Of a stretch of 13,766 nt of DNA, positions 1-6,755 are shown one piece after another. The DNA comes from an uncultured Lachnospiraceae bacterium. Its GTDB lineage: Bacteria > Bacillota > Clostridia > Lachnospirales > Lachnospiraceae. Every line of letters starts with the position of its first letter. Within the stretch, counting starts at the first letter, position 1. Location: positions 1-13,766 of the forward strand of contig CADBNQ010000300.1 of the NCBI GenBank assembly GCA_902796045.1, in the 5' to 3' direction. The translations under genes were made by a program, and so were the position numbers. The notes below the pieces were generated by a model. The model searched no databases. It saw nothing but the letters and a program-made list of their open reading frames with translations, and had not been told where the DNA came from.

Positions 1-13
1 CCCGAATGAAATC

Positions 14-34
14 ACGAATCTGACGAAGATTCGT
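14..34 (-). other. Perfect 8-bp leader hairpin
   Basis: The arms ACGAATCT and AGATTCGT are exactly complementary and close a 5-base loop, TCGTC on the minus strand. The structure sits near the downstream end of the inferred rRNA leader, just before the window edge. Hairpins here may take part in precursor processing or folding of the 16S leader, which is an inference. A 12-base palindrome, TTGAACGTTCAA, lies next to it at 44-55. Confidence 0.5.
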
Positions 35-88
35 TTTAATTCTTTGAACGTTCAAGGTTGTTCTGCTGTTCAGTTGTCAAGATTCAAA

Positions 89-110
89 AGCTGCCGCAAG
101 AGCGACAGCT
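89..110 (-). other. 5'-end hairpin of the leader, terminator-like
   Basis: The minus-strand RNA can form a continuous 9-bp stem, AGCUGUCGC with GCGGCAGCU, closed by a UCUU loop and followed by UUUU. One pair is a G-U wobble that would be a C-A mismatch in plus-strand RNA, so the minus-strand transcript is the likely functional one. The stem starts almost exactly where transcription from the promoter at 116-144 should begin. It could protect the 5' end of the leader, or terminate read-through from the upstream metF-patB genes. Confidence 0.6.
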
Positions 111-115
111 TATAT

Positions 116-144
116 ATGTTATCACAAGTAAATTTCTCTGTCAA
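116..144 (-). promoter_or_regulatory. Strong sigma-A-type promoter, probably of an rRNA operon
   Basis: On the minus strand a perfect -35 TTGACA lies at 144-139. A 17-base spacer follows, then TAACAT at 121-116. The TG at 124-123, one base before this -10, makes it an extended -10 (TGnTAnnnT). Transcription would start near 108-111 and run left off the window. The promoter begins only about 20 bases after the stop codon of the upstream aminotransferase gene. A consensus -35 with optimal spacing followed by a structured, non-coding leader is typical of stable-RNA operons. The rRNA assignment is inferred from the leader, because the RNA gene itself is outside the window. Confidence 0.72.
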
Positions 145-163
145 GAGATTTTTTATGTACCCC

Positions 164-1366
164 TCAAGGCTGAATGAATACGTATTTTTGAAGTCGTAGA
201 AAGGCTTCTTCTACCATGGAACGTGGCAGTGCAAGGTTCATCCTGATATGGCAGGGGCCCATGAAAGGTCTGCCATCCTGCCAGAGTACGCCGACTTCGA
301 TACCTGCTCTGAGCAGTTCATCCAGACTGATCTCGTTCACTCTGCACCATTCTTCACAATCCAGGAAAAGGAGATAGGTGCCTTCCGGTTTTGTTACTTC
401 AATGCCCGGGAAGTGCTTCCTGATAAAAGAGACGGCGTAGTCGACATTTCCCGACAGTACGGTGCGCAGCTCATCTACCCACTCCTCCCCTTCCGGCTGA
501 TAGGCGCCGATCAGGGCATGCATGGAGAGAACATTCATAGAATTATAATGGGTCAGGGAGGCTTCTTTCTGCAGACGATCCCTGAGTTCCGGATGATATA
601 TGATGTGGTAGCTGCCCACCAGGCCTGCCAGATTAAAAGTCTTGGAAGGCGCATAAAAAGCAGCTGTCCGCATCCGGGCATCCCGCGAGATCATCTGGGT
701 GGGGATATGCTTCCGGTCTCCCAGGATGATATCCGCCCAGATCTCATCCGAAATGACCTTTACATCATACCTGCGGAAGAGATCCATGGCCTGGCTGAGT
801 TCTTCTCTGGTCCAGACCCGACCACTGGGATTGTGCGGTGAGCAGAGGATGGCTGCATGGATGTGATTTTTCCTGATCCTCTCTTCCATATCCTGATAAT
901 CCATCCTCCAGATTCCGTCTTCATCCTGGGTCAGGGGACTGTATTCAATCCGGTACCCTGCATTTGACAGGCTGGATGAAAAGCCTATATAGGCGGGGGA
1001 GTGTATGAGTACTTTATCTCCTCCGGAGCAAAAGACACGCAGGGCAGACATCACGCCGCCCAGCACGCCGTTCTCATAACCGATACATGATCTGTCAAGT
1101 CCACTGACACCGTACCGTCTCTCCTGCCAGCCTATTATGGAATCATACCATTCCTCTCTGGGATCAAAATAGCCATAAAAGGGATGACTGATCCTGTCAG
1201 ACAATGCCTTCTGAACGGATGGAGCTGTCGGGAAACTCATATCAGCCACCCACATGGGTATGCGGCTGAAACCATCTCTCACATCTGCACCATCCACCGG
1301 CAGCATGTCCAATGCAATGGCATCTCTGCCACGTCTGTCTATAATGCTTGTAAAATCGTACTTCAT
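164..1366 (-). CDS. patB: MalY/PatB-type pyridoxal-phosphate C-S lyase (cystathionine beta-lyase)
   Basis: A 400-residue fold-type I aminotransferase-family enzyme, the usual length for MalY/PatB. The family cleaves cystathionine to homocysteine, pyruvate and ammonia in the cytoplasm using pyridoxal phosphate. Visible residues are the N-terminal MWVADMSF (38-45), FYGYF (63-67), SPHNPSGRVW with Asn179, SDEIW with Asp207, the Schiff-base Lys242 in APSKTFNLAGL, and the carboxylate-binding Arg375 in HIRMNLA. The start ATG has an AGAGGT ribosome site six bases upstream. It begins 13 bases after the metF stop, so the two genes are very likely co-transcribed. With MetF supplying methyl-THF, the pair makes and methylates homocysteine for methionine. 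The family also contains cysteine desulfhydrases and, in MalY, a regulatory role, so the exact substrate is not proved. Confidence 0.88.
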   Translation of the reverse strand: MKYDFTSIIDRRGRDAIALDMLPVDGADVRDGFSRIPMWVADMSFPTAPSVQKALSDRISHPFYGYFDPREEWYDSIIGWQERRYGVSGLDRSCIGYENGVLGGVMSALRVFCSGGDKVLIHSPAYIGFSSSLSNAGYRIEYSPLTQDEDGIWRMDYQDMEERIRKNHIHAAILCSPHNPSGRVWTREELSQAMDLFRRYDVKVISDEIWADIILGDRKHIPTQMISRDARMRTAAFYAPSKTFNLAGLVGSYHIIYHPELRDRLQKEASLTHYNSMNVLSMHALIGAYQPEGEEWVDELRTVLSGNVDYAVSFIRKHFPGIEVTKPEGTYLLFLDCEEWCRVNEISLDELLRAGIEVGVLWQDGRPFMGPCHIRMNLALPRSMVEEAFLRLQKYVFIQP

Positions 1367-1379
1367 TAAAGACCTCTTG

Positions 1380-2246
1380 TTAATCTATGATATCCGACAG
1401 GTTCCTCACAATCGCCGCTGCCACCTCAGGTTTATTCATGGAATACACATGGATGTTGCGGATGTCGTTGGCAATCAGGTCGATGATCTGGTCTGTGGCA
1501 TAGGCAATGCCGGCCTGCATCATACCTGCCGGATTGTCTCCGAAGAAGTCAGCTATTGCCCTGAAGCGGGCAGGCAGTTCCGCGCCCGACATCTCGCAGC
1601 TCCGGACCACCTGTCTTCCGTTGGTCATGGGCATGACACCCGGGATGACCGGGACAGTGATGCCCTGTTCCCTGATCCGATAGAGGAAATTATAGAAATA
1701 ATTGTTGTCAAAGAACATCTGGGTCGTCAGGAAATCTACGCCCATGTCCACTTTTTCTTTCAGAAAACGGATATCCTCTTTGATATGAGCTGCTTCAGGA
1801 TGTCCTTCCGGGTAGCAGGCAGCACCGATACAGAAATCTCCCTGGCTGCGGATATCCTCAATCAGCTCGGAGGCATGCCTGTACTGATTTGGCAGAGGAA
1901 AATCTGCTTCTTTCGGGATATCTCCCCGTAATGCCAGAATGTTTTCAATCTTGTTTTCTTTCAGCTGCCCGATCACACCTCTCACCATCTCTTTGGTGGA
2001 AGAATAGCAGGTCAGGTGTGCCAGGGCGGGAATACCCAGATCATGCTGTATATGAGAGGCGATCTTTACCGTATTCTTGCTGGTTCCGCCACCGGCACCG
2101 TAAGTCACGCTCATGTAGGAAGGCTTCAGTCTGGCAATCTCATCGGTAGCCTGGCGTACAGAATCAAAACCCATATCTGTTTTAGGAGGAAAGACCTCAA
2201 AAGAGATATGAATACCCTCACTCTTTAATCTCTCAATGATCTTCAT
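1380..2246 (-). CDS. metF: 5,10-methylenetetrahydrofolate reductase
   Basis: A 288-residue flavin-dependent TIM-barrel enzyme that reduces 5,10-methylene-THF to 5-methyl-THF, the methyl donor for methionine. Family motifs occur in order: ISFEVFPPK with the catalytic Glu17, VTYGAGGGTSKNT (48-60), LALRGD with the flavin-contacting Asp109, TQMFFD in the middle of the barrel, and HVYSMN near the C-terminus. The length matches single-domain bacterial MetF. The start ATG follows an AAAGGA site. The gene lies 55 bases after rpiB and 13 bases before the patB-type lyase, which points to methionine synthesis. In acetogens MetF is often paired with the zinc protein MetV in the Wood-Ljungdahl pathway. 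No metV is seen in this window, so the biosynthetic role is favoured here. Confidence 0.95.
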   Translation of the reverse strand: MKIIERLKSEGIHISFEVFPPKTDMGFDSVRQATDEIARLKPSYMSVTYGAGGGTSKNTVKIASHIQHDLGIPALAHLTCYSSTKEMVRGVIGQLKENKIENILALRGDIPKEADFPLPNQYRHASELIEDIRSQGDFCIGAACYPEGHPEAAHIKEDIRFLKEKVDMGVDFLTTQMFFDNNYFYNFLYRIREQGITVPVIPGVMPMTNGRQVVRSCEMSGAELPARFRAIADFFGDNPAGMMQAGIAYATDQIIDLIANDIRNIHVYSMNKPEVAAAIVRNLSDIID

Positions 2247-2270
2247 ATGGAAGGTCCTTTCTATCAGTCA

Positions 2271-2291
2271 GGCCCTGCCATAGTCAGGGCC
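2271..2291 (-). other. GC-rich hairpin between rpiB and metF
   Basis: A perfect 7-bp stem, GGCCCTG with CAGGGCC, closes a 7-base loop. It can be extended by one G-U pair that exists only in the minus-strand RNA. It sits in the 55-base gap after the rpiB stop. No T-run follows, so it is not a classical intrinsic terminator. An mRNA-stabilising or processing element, or a weak pause site, is more likely. Confidence 0.55.
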
Positions 2292-2301
2292 CGAAAACAC
2301 A

Positions 2302-2751
2302 TTAGATGGCATCACCATTTTCGATGGCTGTCAGCATATCGATCCGTCTCTGATACTTACCTCCGAGGAAGTCTGCATCCAGCCAGGCGCTGACCACAGC
2401 TTTGGCGGTTTCCATACCGATAATGCGTGCGCCCATGGAAATGATGTTGGCATTATTATGCTGTTTGGTCAGCCTTGCGGAAACGGGATCATTACACAAT
2501 GCACATCGGATTCCTTTTACCTTGTTGGCAGCAAGGGAAATCCCGATACCTGTCCCGCAGATCAGGACGCCGCAGTCTGTCTCTCCGGAAGCAACAGACT
2601 GCGCCACTTTGTATCCGTAGACAGGAAAGTCACAGCTGTCCGTGCTGTGGTGGCCGTAGTCGATCACCTCATGTCCCTTTTCTTCAAGCATTTCTTTGAT
2701 TTCAAGTTTCATGTCATATCCTGCGTGGTCATTTCCGATTGCAATTTTCAT
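2302..2751 (-). CDS. rpiB: Ribose 5-phosphate isomerase B
   Basis: A 149-residue RpiB/LacAB-family isomerase interconverting ribose 5-phosphate and ribulose 5-phosphate in the non-oxidative pentose phosphate pathway. The sequence shows the N-terminal IGNDHAG (5-11) with Asp8-His9, the phosphate/active-site loop CGTGIG with catalytic Cys65, and TKQHNNAN with His98. All key family residues are present and the length is normal. The ATG has an AAAGGAG site seven bases upstream. The gene follows aspS by 80 bases and precedes metF by 55 bases. LacA/LacB and allose-6-phosphate isomerases are relatives, but there are no lactose or allose genes nearby and the conserved RpiB cysteine loop is intact. 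Confidence 0.93.
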   Translation of the reverse strand: MKIAIGNDHAGYDMKLEIKEMLEEKGHEVIDYGHHSTDSCDFPVYGYKVAQSVASGETDCGVLICGTGIGISLAANKVKGIRCALCNDPVSARLTKQHNNANIISMGARIIGMETAKAVVSAWLDADFLGGKYQRRIDMLTAIENGDAI

Positions 2752-2778
2752 AGTCTGCTCCTTTCACAATAATTTAAG

Positions 2779-2798
2779 TCTCTGATATATAACAGAGA
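2779..2798 (-). other. Hairpin in the aspS-rpiB gap
   Basis: A perfect 6-bp stem, TCTCTG with CAGAGA, encloses an 8-base A/T loop in the 80-base gap between aspS and rpiB. The bases that follow on the minus strand (CTTAAATTATT) are A/T-rich but not a continuous T-run. It is at best a weak terminator or pause. No convincing separate promoter for rpiB was found in the same gap. Confidence 0.4.
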
Positions 2799-2831
2799 GA
2801 ACCCGGGTCGGTTTCCCTCAATAATACTCTA

Positions 2832-4619
2832 TTATGTTTGAGGAACAATCTGTATGGACAGCTCATCCAGCTGCTTCTGGTCAACGACATCCGGGGCGCT
2901 GGTCATAAGACAGGAAGCATCCTTGATCTTGGGGAAGGCAATCACATCCCTGATAGAATCTTCTTTGGCCATGAGCATCACCAATCGGTCAAGACCATAA
3001 GCCAGACCGGCATGAGGCGGTACACCGTATTTGAAAGCGGTGAGGAGGAAGCCAAAACGTTCATGTGCCTGTTCTTTGGTAAAGCCAAGACATTCAAACA
3101 TTTTCTCCTGTATGTCATCCTGGTGGATCCTGACGCTGCCCCCTCCCAGCTCTGTGCCGTTCAGGACGATATCATAAGCTTTCGCGCGAACCCGGCCGGG
3201 ATCATCATCTATAAAAGCGAGGTCTTCTTCCATGGGCATGGTAAAGGGATGATGCATGGCCGTGTACCTGCCCTCCTCTTCAGACCATTCCAGAAGAGGG
3301 AACTCCGTAATCCACACAAAACGGTAGAGGTCTTTATCAATCAATCCCAGCTCATCGGCGAATTTCAGGCGAAGCGCTCCCAGCACATCGCAGACAACCT
3401 TGAACTTGTCAGCAGCAAATACCACCAGGTCTCCCTGCTCTGCCCCCAGAAAACGTATCACACTCTCCAGGAAATCTTCTGAGACAAATTTGGCAAAGGG
3501 ACACTTCATTCCTCCGTCAGACTTGAGCTGGATGTAGGCAAGACCTTTTGCACCGTAATCCTTTGCTGATTTTTCAATATTCTTCATCTTCTTGGAGGAA
3601 ACGTCCCCAAGTCCCCTGGCGCAAAGGGCCCGCACGGTCCCGCCGGCCTCCAGAGCACCGGTAAATACACCAAAACCGCAGTCTTTAACAAGGTCTGAGA
3701 CATCCTGGATCTCCATGTCGAAACGGAGATCCGGCTTATCAGAACCAAACCGGTCCATAGCCTCCTGCCAGGTCATCCTTGGGATAGGGAGACTGACCTC
3801 ATGGTTGAGGCACTCTTTAAACAGAAAGGCAAGGAGCCGTTCATTGACATCGATCACATCGTCTACGTCCACAAAGGAAAGCTCCATATCGATCTGGGTG
3901 AACTCCGGCTGCCTGTCGGCTCTCAGATCCTCATCTCTAAAGCATTTGGCCAGCTGGAAATAGCGGTCGTAACCGGACACCATCAGAAGCTGCTTAAAGA
4001 TCTGGGGTGACTGGGGCAGTGCGTAAAAGCTGCCGGGGTGGATACGGCTGGGCACCAGATAATCCCTGGCCCCTTCAGGGGTACTCTTGGTGAGCATGGG
4101 AGTCTCAATCTCCAGGAATCCTTCTCCGGCCAGAAACTGCCTGGTCAGCATGGCAATCTTGCTTCTCATGATCAGGTTTCTCTGTATATTGGGCCTGCGC
4201 AAATCCAGATAACGATACTTCAGGCGCAGGTCATCTTTTACAGTGATGTCTGCGTCAACAGGGAAGGGCGGGGTCAAAGATTCAGAGAGGATGCGCAGAG
4301 ACTGAACCCTGATCTCCAGTTCTCCTGTCTTAAGAGACTCGTTGAAAGCGCCGCTTCTTTGTTCCACAATGCCTTCTGCCGCAATGACATACTCGGAATG
4401 GAGACTGACAGCCTTCTCAAATCCCTCTTTTCCAATGGTCTCTTCCTCAAAGTATAACTGGATCAGTCCTGACCTGTCTCTCAGGTCGACAAAAACCAGA
4501 CTACCGAGATTTCTCCTCTTCTGTACCCATCCCATCAGTGTCACCTTGCTGCCAATCATCTCTTTTGTAACTTCGGTACACCTGTGGGTTCTTTTCAGGC
4601 CTTTCATCGATTCAGCCAT
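2832..4619 (-). CDS. aspS: Aspartyl-tRNA synthetase
   Basis: A 595-residue class II synthetase of the bacterial type, attaching aspartate to tRNA-Asp in the cytoplasm. An N-terminal OB-fold anticodon-binding domain (about 1-110, GWVQKRRNLGSLVFVDLRD) is followed by the catalytic domain. That domain contains IETPMLTKSTPEGARDYLVP (171-190), the LPQSPQIFKQLLM segment, motif 2 FRDEDLRADRQPEF (227-240) and motif 3 GLAYGLDRLVMLM (538-550). A GAD insertion domain occupies roughly 290-420, as is usual in bacterial AspRS. Leu38 replaces the histidine found at this place in non-discriminating enzymes that also charge tRNA-Asn, which suggests a discriminating enzyme. An AGGAGG site nine or so bases upstream supports the ATG. 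A terminator-like hairpin lies between it and the HD-GYP gene. Confidence 0.97.
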   Translation of the reverse strand: MAESMKGLKRTHRCTEVTKEMIGSKVTLMGWVQKRRNLGSLVFVDLRDRSGLIQLYFEEETIGKEGFEKAVSLHSEYVIAAEGIVEQRSGAFNESLKTGELEIRVQSLRILSESLTPPFPVDADITVKDDLRLKYRYLDLRRPNIQRNLIMRSKIAMLTRQFLAGEGFLEIETPMLTKSTPEGARDYLVPSRIHPGSFYALPQSPQIFKQLLMVSGYDRYFQLAKCFRDEDLRADRQPEFTQIDMELSFVDVDDVIDVNERLLAFLFKECLNHEVSLPIPRMTWQEAMDRFGSDKPDLRFDMEIQDVSDLVKDCGFGVFTGALEAGGTVRALCARGLGDVSSKKMKNIEKSAKDYGAKGLAYIQLKSDGGMKCPFAKFVSEDFLESVIRFLGAEQGDLVVFAADKFKVVCDVLGALRLKFADELGLIDKDLYRFVWITEFPLLEWSEEEGRYTAMHHPFTMPMEEDLAFIDDDPGRVRAKAYDIVLNGTELGGGSVRIHQDDIQEKMFECLGFTKEQAHERFGFLLTAFKYGVPPHAGLAYGLDRLVMLMAKEDSIRDVIAFPKIKDASCLMTSAPDVVDQKQLDELSIQIVPQT

Positions 4620-4645
4620 AATAATTCGTCCTCCTGTTTAAATAT

Positions 4646-4667
4646 AAAAAACCCGGCATAGGGGTTT
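4646..4667 (-). terminator. Short intrinsic-terminator-like hairpin before aspS
   Basis: On the minus strand, AAACCC pairs with GGGTTT across a 7-base loop and runs into six T residues, three of them shared with the stem. The hairpin overlaps the TAA stop of the HD-GYP gene. The stem has only three G-C pairs, so termination is probably partial. No clear promoter was found between it and the aspS ribosome site about 10 bases further on. Read-through therefore probably supplies aspS, at a reduced level. Confidence 0.6.
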
Positions 4668-5259
4668 ATTGTATTCCTAATTTTGTGAGCATATCATACA
4701 TGTCCTCTGACTGGGATACCTTCTGGAAGGCCAGAAATACCTTCATGTCGAAATTCTTGATCTCATCGATCATGATCTGGATTGCGGTCTCGATATCAAA
4801 AGCACTTCTGTATGACCGGTTGGCGATCAGAGCGCCAAAGACATCGCACACCCTCAATATGCGGGCATTTAGAGGTATCTCATCCTTCTTCAGATTGTTA
4901 GGATAGCCGCTGCCATCCGCATTCTCATGATGATAGAGCACTGCGGTCACCACATCTTCGCTGTAACCATGTTCCTTGAGGATGGCATATCCCAGGGAAG
5001 GATGGAGACGCATGTACCTAAGCTCATCAATGGCAAGAGTGGCCCCTTTCTCCTTATATACATAGGAACGCAGCCGAAGCTTTCCGATATCATGGACCAT
5101 ACCGGCAACAGCCAGGGTGTGCAGCTGTTCTTCCGGCAGTCCCAGGGTCTTCCCCACATAATAGGCCAGGTTGCTGACCACCATTCCATGGATCAGTGCT
5201 TCACCCAGGGTCTCCTGCAATGGAGTCTCTATGTCATTTGCTCCATAATTTATCGCCAT
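4666..5259 (-). CDS. Stand-alone HD-GYP domain protein, predicted cyclic-di-GMP phosphodiesterase
   Basis: A 197-residue cytoplasmic protein made almost entirely of one HD-GYP domain, with no membrane segment or receiver domain. Expected metal ligands are all present: Glu20/His24 in GEALIH, His56-Asp57 in VHDIGK, His86 in LHPSLGYAIL, His110-His111 and the GYP signature HHENADGSGYP (110-120), and Asp139 in RVCDVFGAL. HD-GYP enzymes hydrolyse cyclic-di-GMP, or in some cases cyclic GMP-AMP, using a two- or three-metal centre. Activity is therefore plausible, but the substrate is not shown. The ATG is fixed by an in-frame TAA directly before it and a GAAAGG site nine bases upstream. It lies 44 bases after hemZ and ends in a terminator-like hairpin before aspS. 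Its input signal is unknown, since no sensor domain is attached. Confidence 0.87.
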   Translation of the reverse strand: MAINYGANDIETPLQETLGEALIHGMVVSNLAYYVGKTLGLPEEQLHTLAVAGMVHDIGKLRLRSYVYKEKGATLAIDELRYMRLHPSLGYAILKEHGYSEDVVTAVLYHHENADGSGYPNNLKKDEIPLNARILRVCDVFGALIANRSYRSAFDIETAIQIMIDEIKNFDMKVFLAFQKVSQSEDMYDMLTKLGIQ

Positions 5260-5295
5260 TTATGTTAACCTTTCATCAGATTTCAATTGAGACCC

Positions 5296-5311
5296 CCTCC
5301 TCTTCAGGAGG
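5296..5311 (-). other. Small hairpin over the hemZ stop codon
   Basis: CCTCCT and AGGAGG form a 6-bp stem with a GAAG loop on the minus strand, and the hemZ TGA falls at the stem-loop junction. It is followed by GGGTCTC rather than T residues, so it is not a terminator. The AGGAGG arm is a perfect Shine-Dalgarno-like sequence, but it lies more than 30 bases before the next ATG and is unlikely to serve it. Confidence 0.4.
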
Positions 5312-6755
5312 TTGATTCCATAAATATTCTCTTCCGGTCGATCATCTCGTCAATTCTGCTGATATAATGGTCAATGTTTTTGACATTCTCTGTGCGCTCG
5401 ATCCGTCCATCCTGAGGATAGACGAACTTTGTAGATCCGCCCGCACCGCACGAGATGATATCCTGCTTTTCTTCCATGATCAGTATATTGTAAAGGCATT
5501 CCTTTCCGGGTATGCTGTAGCCGATATTCTCAAGGTTTCCGGGAATATTCTTCTGTCTGTACATATAGTAGGGTTCCATCCCCATCTTCATGCAGGTCTC
5601 ATCGACCAGGCGCAGCATGTCATTGCTGCTTCCCTTCACCAGCTTCTGATATCGCTCCATCTCTATGTTCAGGCCGGCTGCTCTTTTGATCGCCAGAGAA
5701 TGTACTGTCAGGCTATCGGGCTTCATCTCATGGATCTGGCGGAGAGTCTCCCTGATATGGGAGATATCCTCACCGGGCAGTCCCGTGATGATATCCATAT
5801 TGATATTGTCAAACCCTGCCTCCCTGGCCAGCTGATATGCCTGCCTTACCTGGTCCACCGTATGCTTTCTGCCAATCAGGTCCAGGGTCTTCTGGTGCAT
5901 GGTCTGGGGATTGATGCTGATCCTTCCTGCACCTGCATCCCGGAGAATCCTCATCTTTTCTCTGTTCACACTGTCAGGCCGTCCTGCTTCCACAGTGAAC
6001 TCCCTCAGGCCGGAAACAGGAAAATACCGGTGGATCATCTCCATCAGCTGGTCAAGACTTTCCTCACGCAGAGCTGTCGGAGTTCCCCCACCCACATAAA
6101 TGGTTGTCAGCTTTTTTGCCCTGCAGGCTTCAAAGACATAGGCAAGTTCTTTACCCAGAGCCTCCAGATAGGCATCCATTCTGTCCCCGAACCGGGTCAC
6201 GGGAAATGAGGTAAAGGAACAATAAAGGCAGGTGGTAGGACAGAAGGGAATCCCTATGTACAGGCTGTATTCCTGTTCGTAATGGTGTCTTTCCAGGATG
6301 GTCTTCTCTTTTGAGGCCACACGGCAACATAAGGCTGCTTTCTGCCTGTCCGCCAGATAGGTTTCCGTAAACCTTTCTATAATCTGGTCTTCTTCCATCC
6401 CCTCCTGCAGCCACTGCATGACAATCTTGCTGGGGCGGATCCCTGTCAGGGTCCCCCAGGGCAGCTGTCTGCCGCAGAATTCTGAAAAAATCTTATACAA
6501 AAACCTGCTCACTGCATTCCGGCAGTGAGCATGGTCCTCATAATCACATTCTATCGTTTGATATGACCTGTGTCCGTCTCCGTCACAGAGCAGGCCGTCA
6601 ATCTTCCGGGTGCCATATTCGATCTTCAGAAAAAGGCCCTGGCCATTCCAGTCATCCTCCGTCAGCTCGACGATCTTCTCCCTGCTCATAAAAGCCAGGG
6701 CGATTGCCCGGACGTCATAGTCATACTCTCTCTTGTTCTGGTACAGGTAAATCAT
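5304..6755 (-). CDS. hemZ: HemZ, radical SAM coproporphyrinogen III dehydrogenase family
   Basis: A 483-residue radical SAM protein close in length to Bacillus HemZ. A variable N-terminal region (1-160) with GTLTGIRPSK (101-110) precedes the radical SAM core. The 4Fe-4S cluster motif is GIPFCPTTCLYCSF, with Cys172, Cys176 and Cys179. GGGTPT (222-227), the VEAGRPD segment (255-261) and MDIITGLPGED (320-330) follow, as in HemN/HemW relatives. The family is annotated as oxygen-independent oxidation of coproporphyrinogen III to protoporphyrinogen IX. Its exact in vivo role in haem-poor anaerobes is uncertain, and haem chaperone or SAM-dependent haem chemistry is possible. The start ATG overlaps the stop of the upstream hydrolase in an ATGA, which indicates translational coupling. 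No other haem gene is visible nearby. Confidence 0.9.
   Translation of the reverse strand: MIYLYQNKREYDYDVRAIALAFMSREKIVELTEDDWNGQGLFLKIEYGTRKIDGLLCDGDGHRSYQTIECDYEDHAHCRNAVSRFLYKIFSEFCGRQLPWGTLTGIRPSKIVMQWLQEGMEEDQIIERFTETYLADRQKAALCCRVASKEKTILERHHYEQEYSLYIGIPFCPTTCLYCSFTSFPVTRFGDRMDAYLEALGKELAYVFEACRAKKLTTIYVGGGTPTALREESLDQLMEMIHRYFPVSGLREFTVEAGRPDSVNREKMRILRDAGAGRISINPQTMHQKTLDLIGRKHTVDQVRQAYQLAREAGFDNINMDIITGLPGEDISHIRETLRQIHEMKPDSLTVHSLAIKRAAGLNIEMERYQKLVKGSSNDMLRLVDETCMKMGMEPYYMYRQKNIPGNLENIGYSIPGKECLYNILIMEEKQDIISCGAGGSTKFVYPQDGRIERTENVKNIDHYISRIDEMIDRKRIFMESTS

Larger units (their letters stand above)
1..110 (-). other. Probable rRNA operon leader (untranslated)
   Basis: This stretch lies downstream of the promoter at 116-144 and has no reading frame of note. 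It contains a 5'-terminal hairpin at 89-110, a segment at 80-50 reading roughly TTGACAACTGAACAGC and then CCTTGAACGTTC, and a perfect 8-bp hairpin at 14-34. Segments of the CTTTGAAAACTGAACA kind are characteristic of leaders and spacers of rRNA operons in Firmicutes. I therefore infer that 16S rRNA starts a short distance beyond position 1. A tRNA or other stable RNA gene is the main alternative. No part of mature 16S rRNA is visible here. Confidence 0.55.

Noticed and set aside
52..80. Second TTGACA (minus strand, 80-75) as a tandem promoter
   Set aside because: At 17 bases downstream the hexamer reads CCTTGA, not a -10. The motif belongs to the conserved leader segment.
131..156. Plus-strand hairpin TCTCT/AGAGA followed by T6 as a terminator
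   Set aside because: No plus-strand gene ends here, the stem has only five pairs, and the bases are explained by the -35 region of the minus-strand promoter.
1254..1931. Plus-strand open frame of 225 codons spanning metF and the patB start
   Set aside because: It overlaps two well-supported genes on the other strand and shows no recognisable domain or ribosome site.
2838..3482. Plus-strand open frame of 214 codons opposite aspS
   Set aside because: It is a shadow of the AspRS coding frame with no motif of its own.
4620..4665. T-box leader controlling aspS
   Set aside because: The gap is only 46 bases, far too short for a T-box specifier stem and antiterminator, and no T-box sequence is seen.
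4947..5189. Minus-strand 80-codon open frame inside the HD-GYP gene, and similar ones at 6151-6414, 7453-7686 and 11652-11936
   Set aside because: They are out-of-frame readings within genes that have full domain support and have no features of their own.
5367..6209. Plus-strand open frame of 280 codons opposite hemZ
   Set aside because: It is antisense to a gene with clear radical SAM motifs, has no family-like motif, and gives a low-complexity mix of His, Leu and Ser typical of reverse-complement reading.
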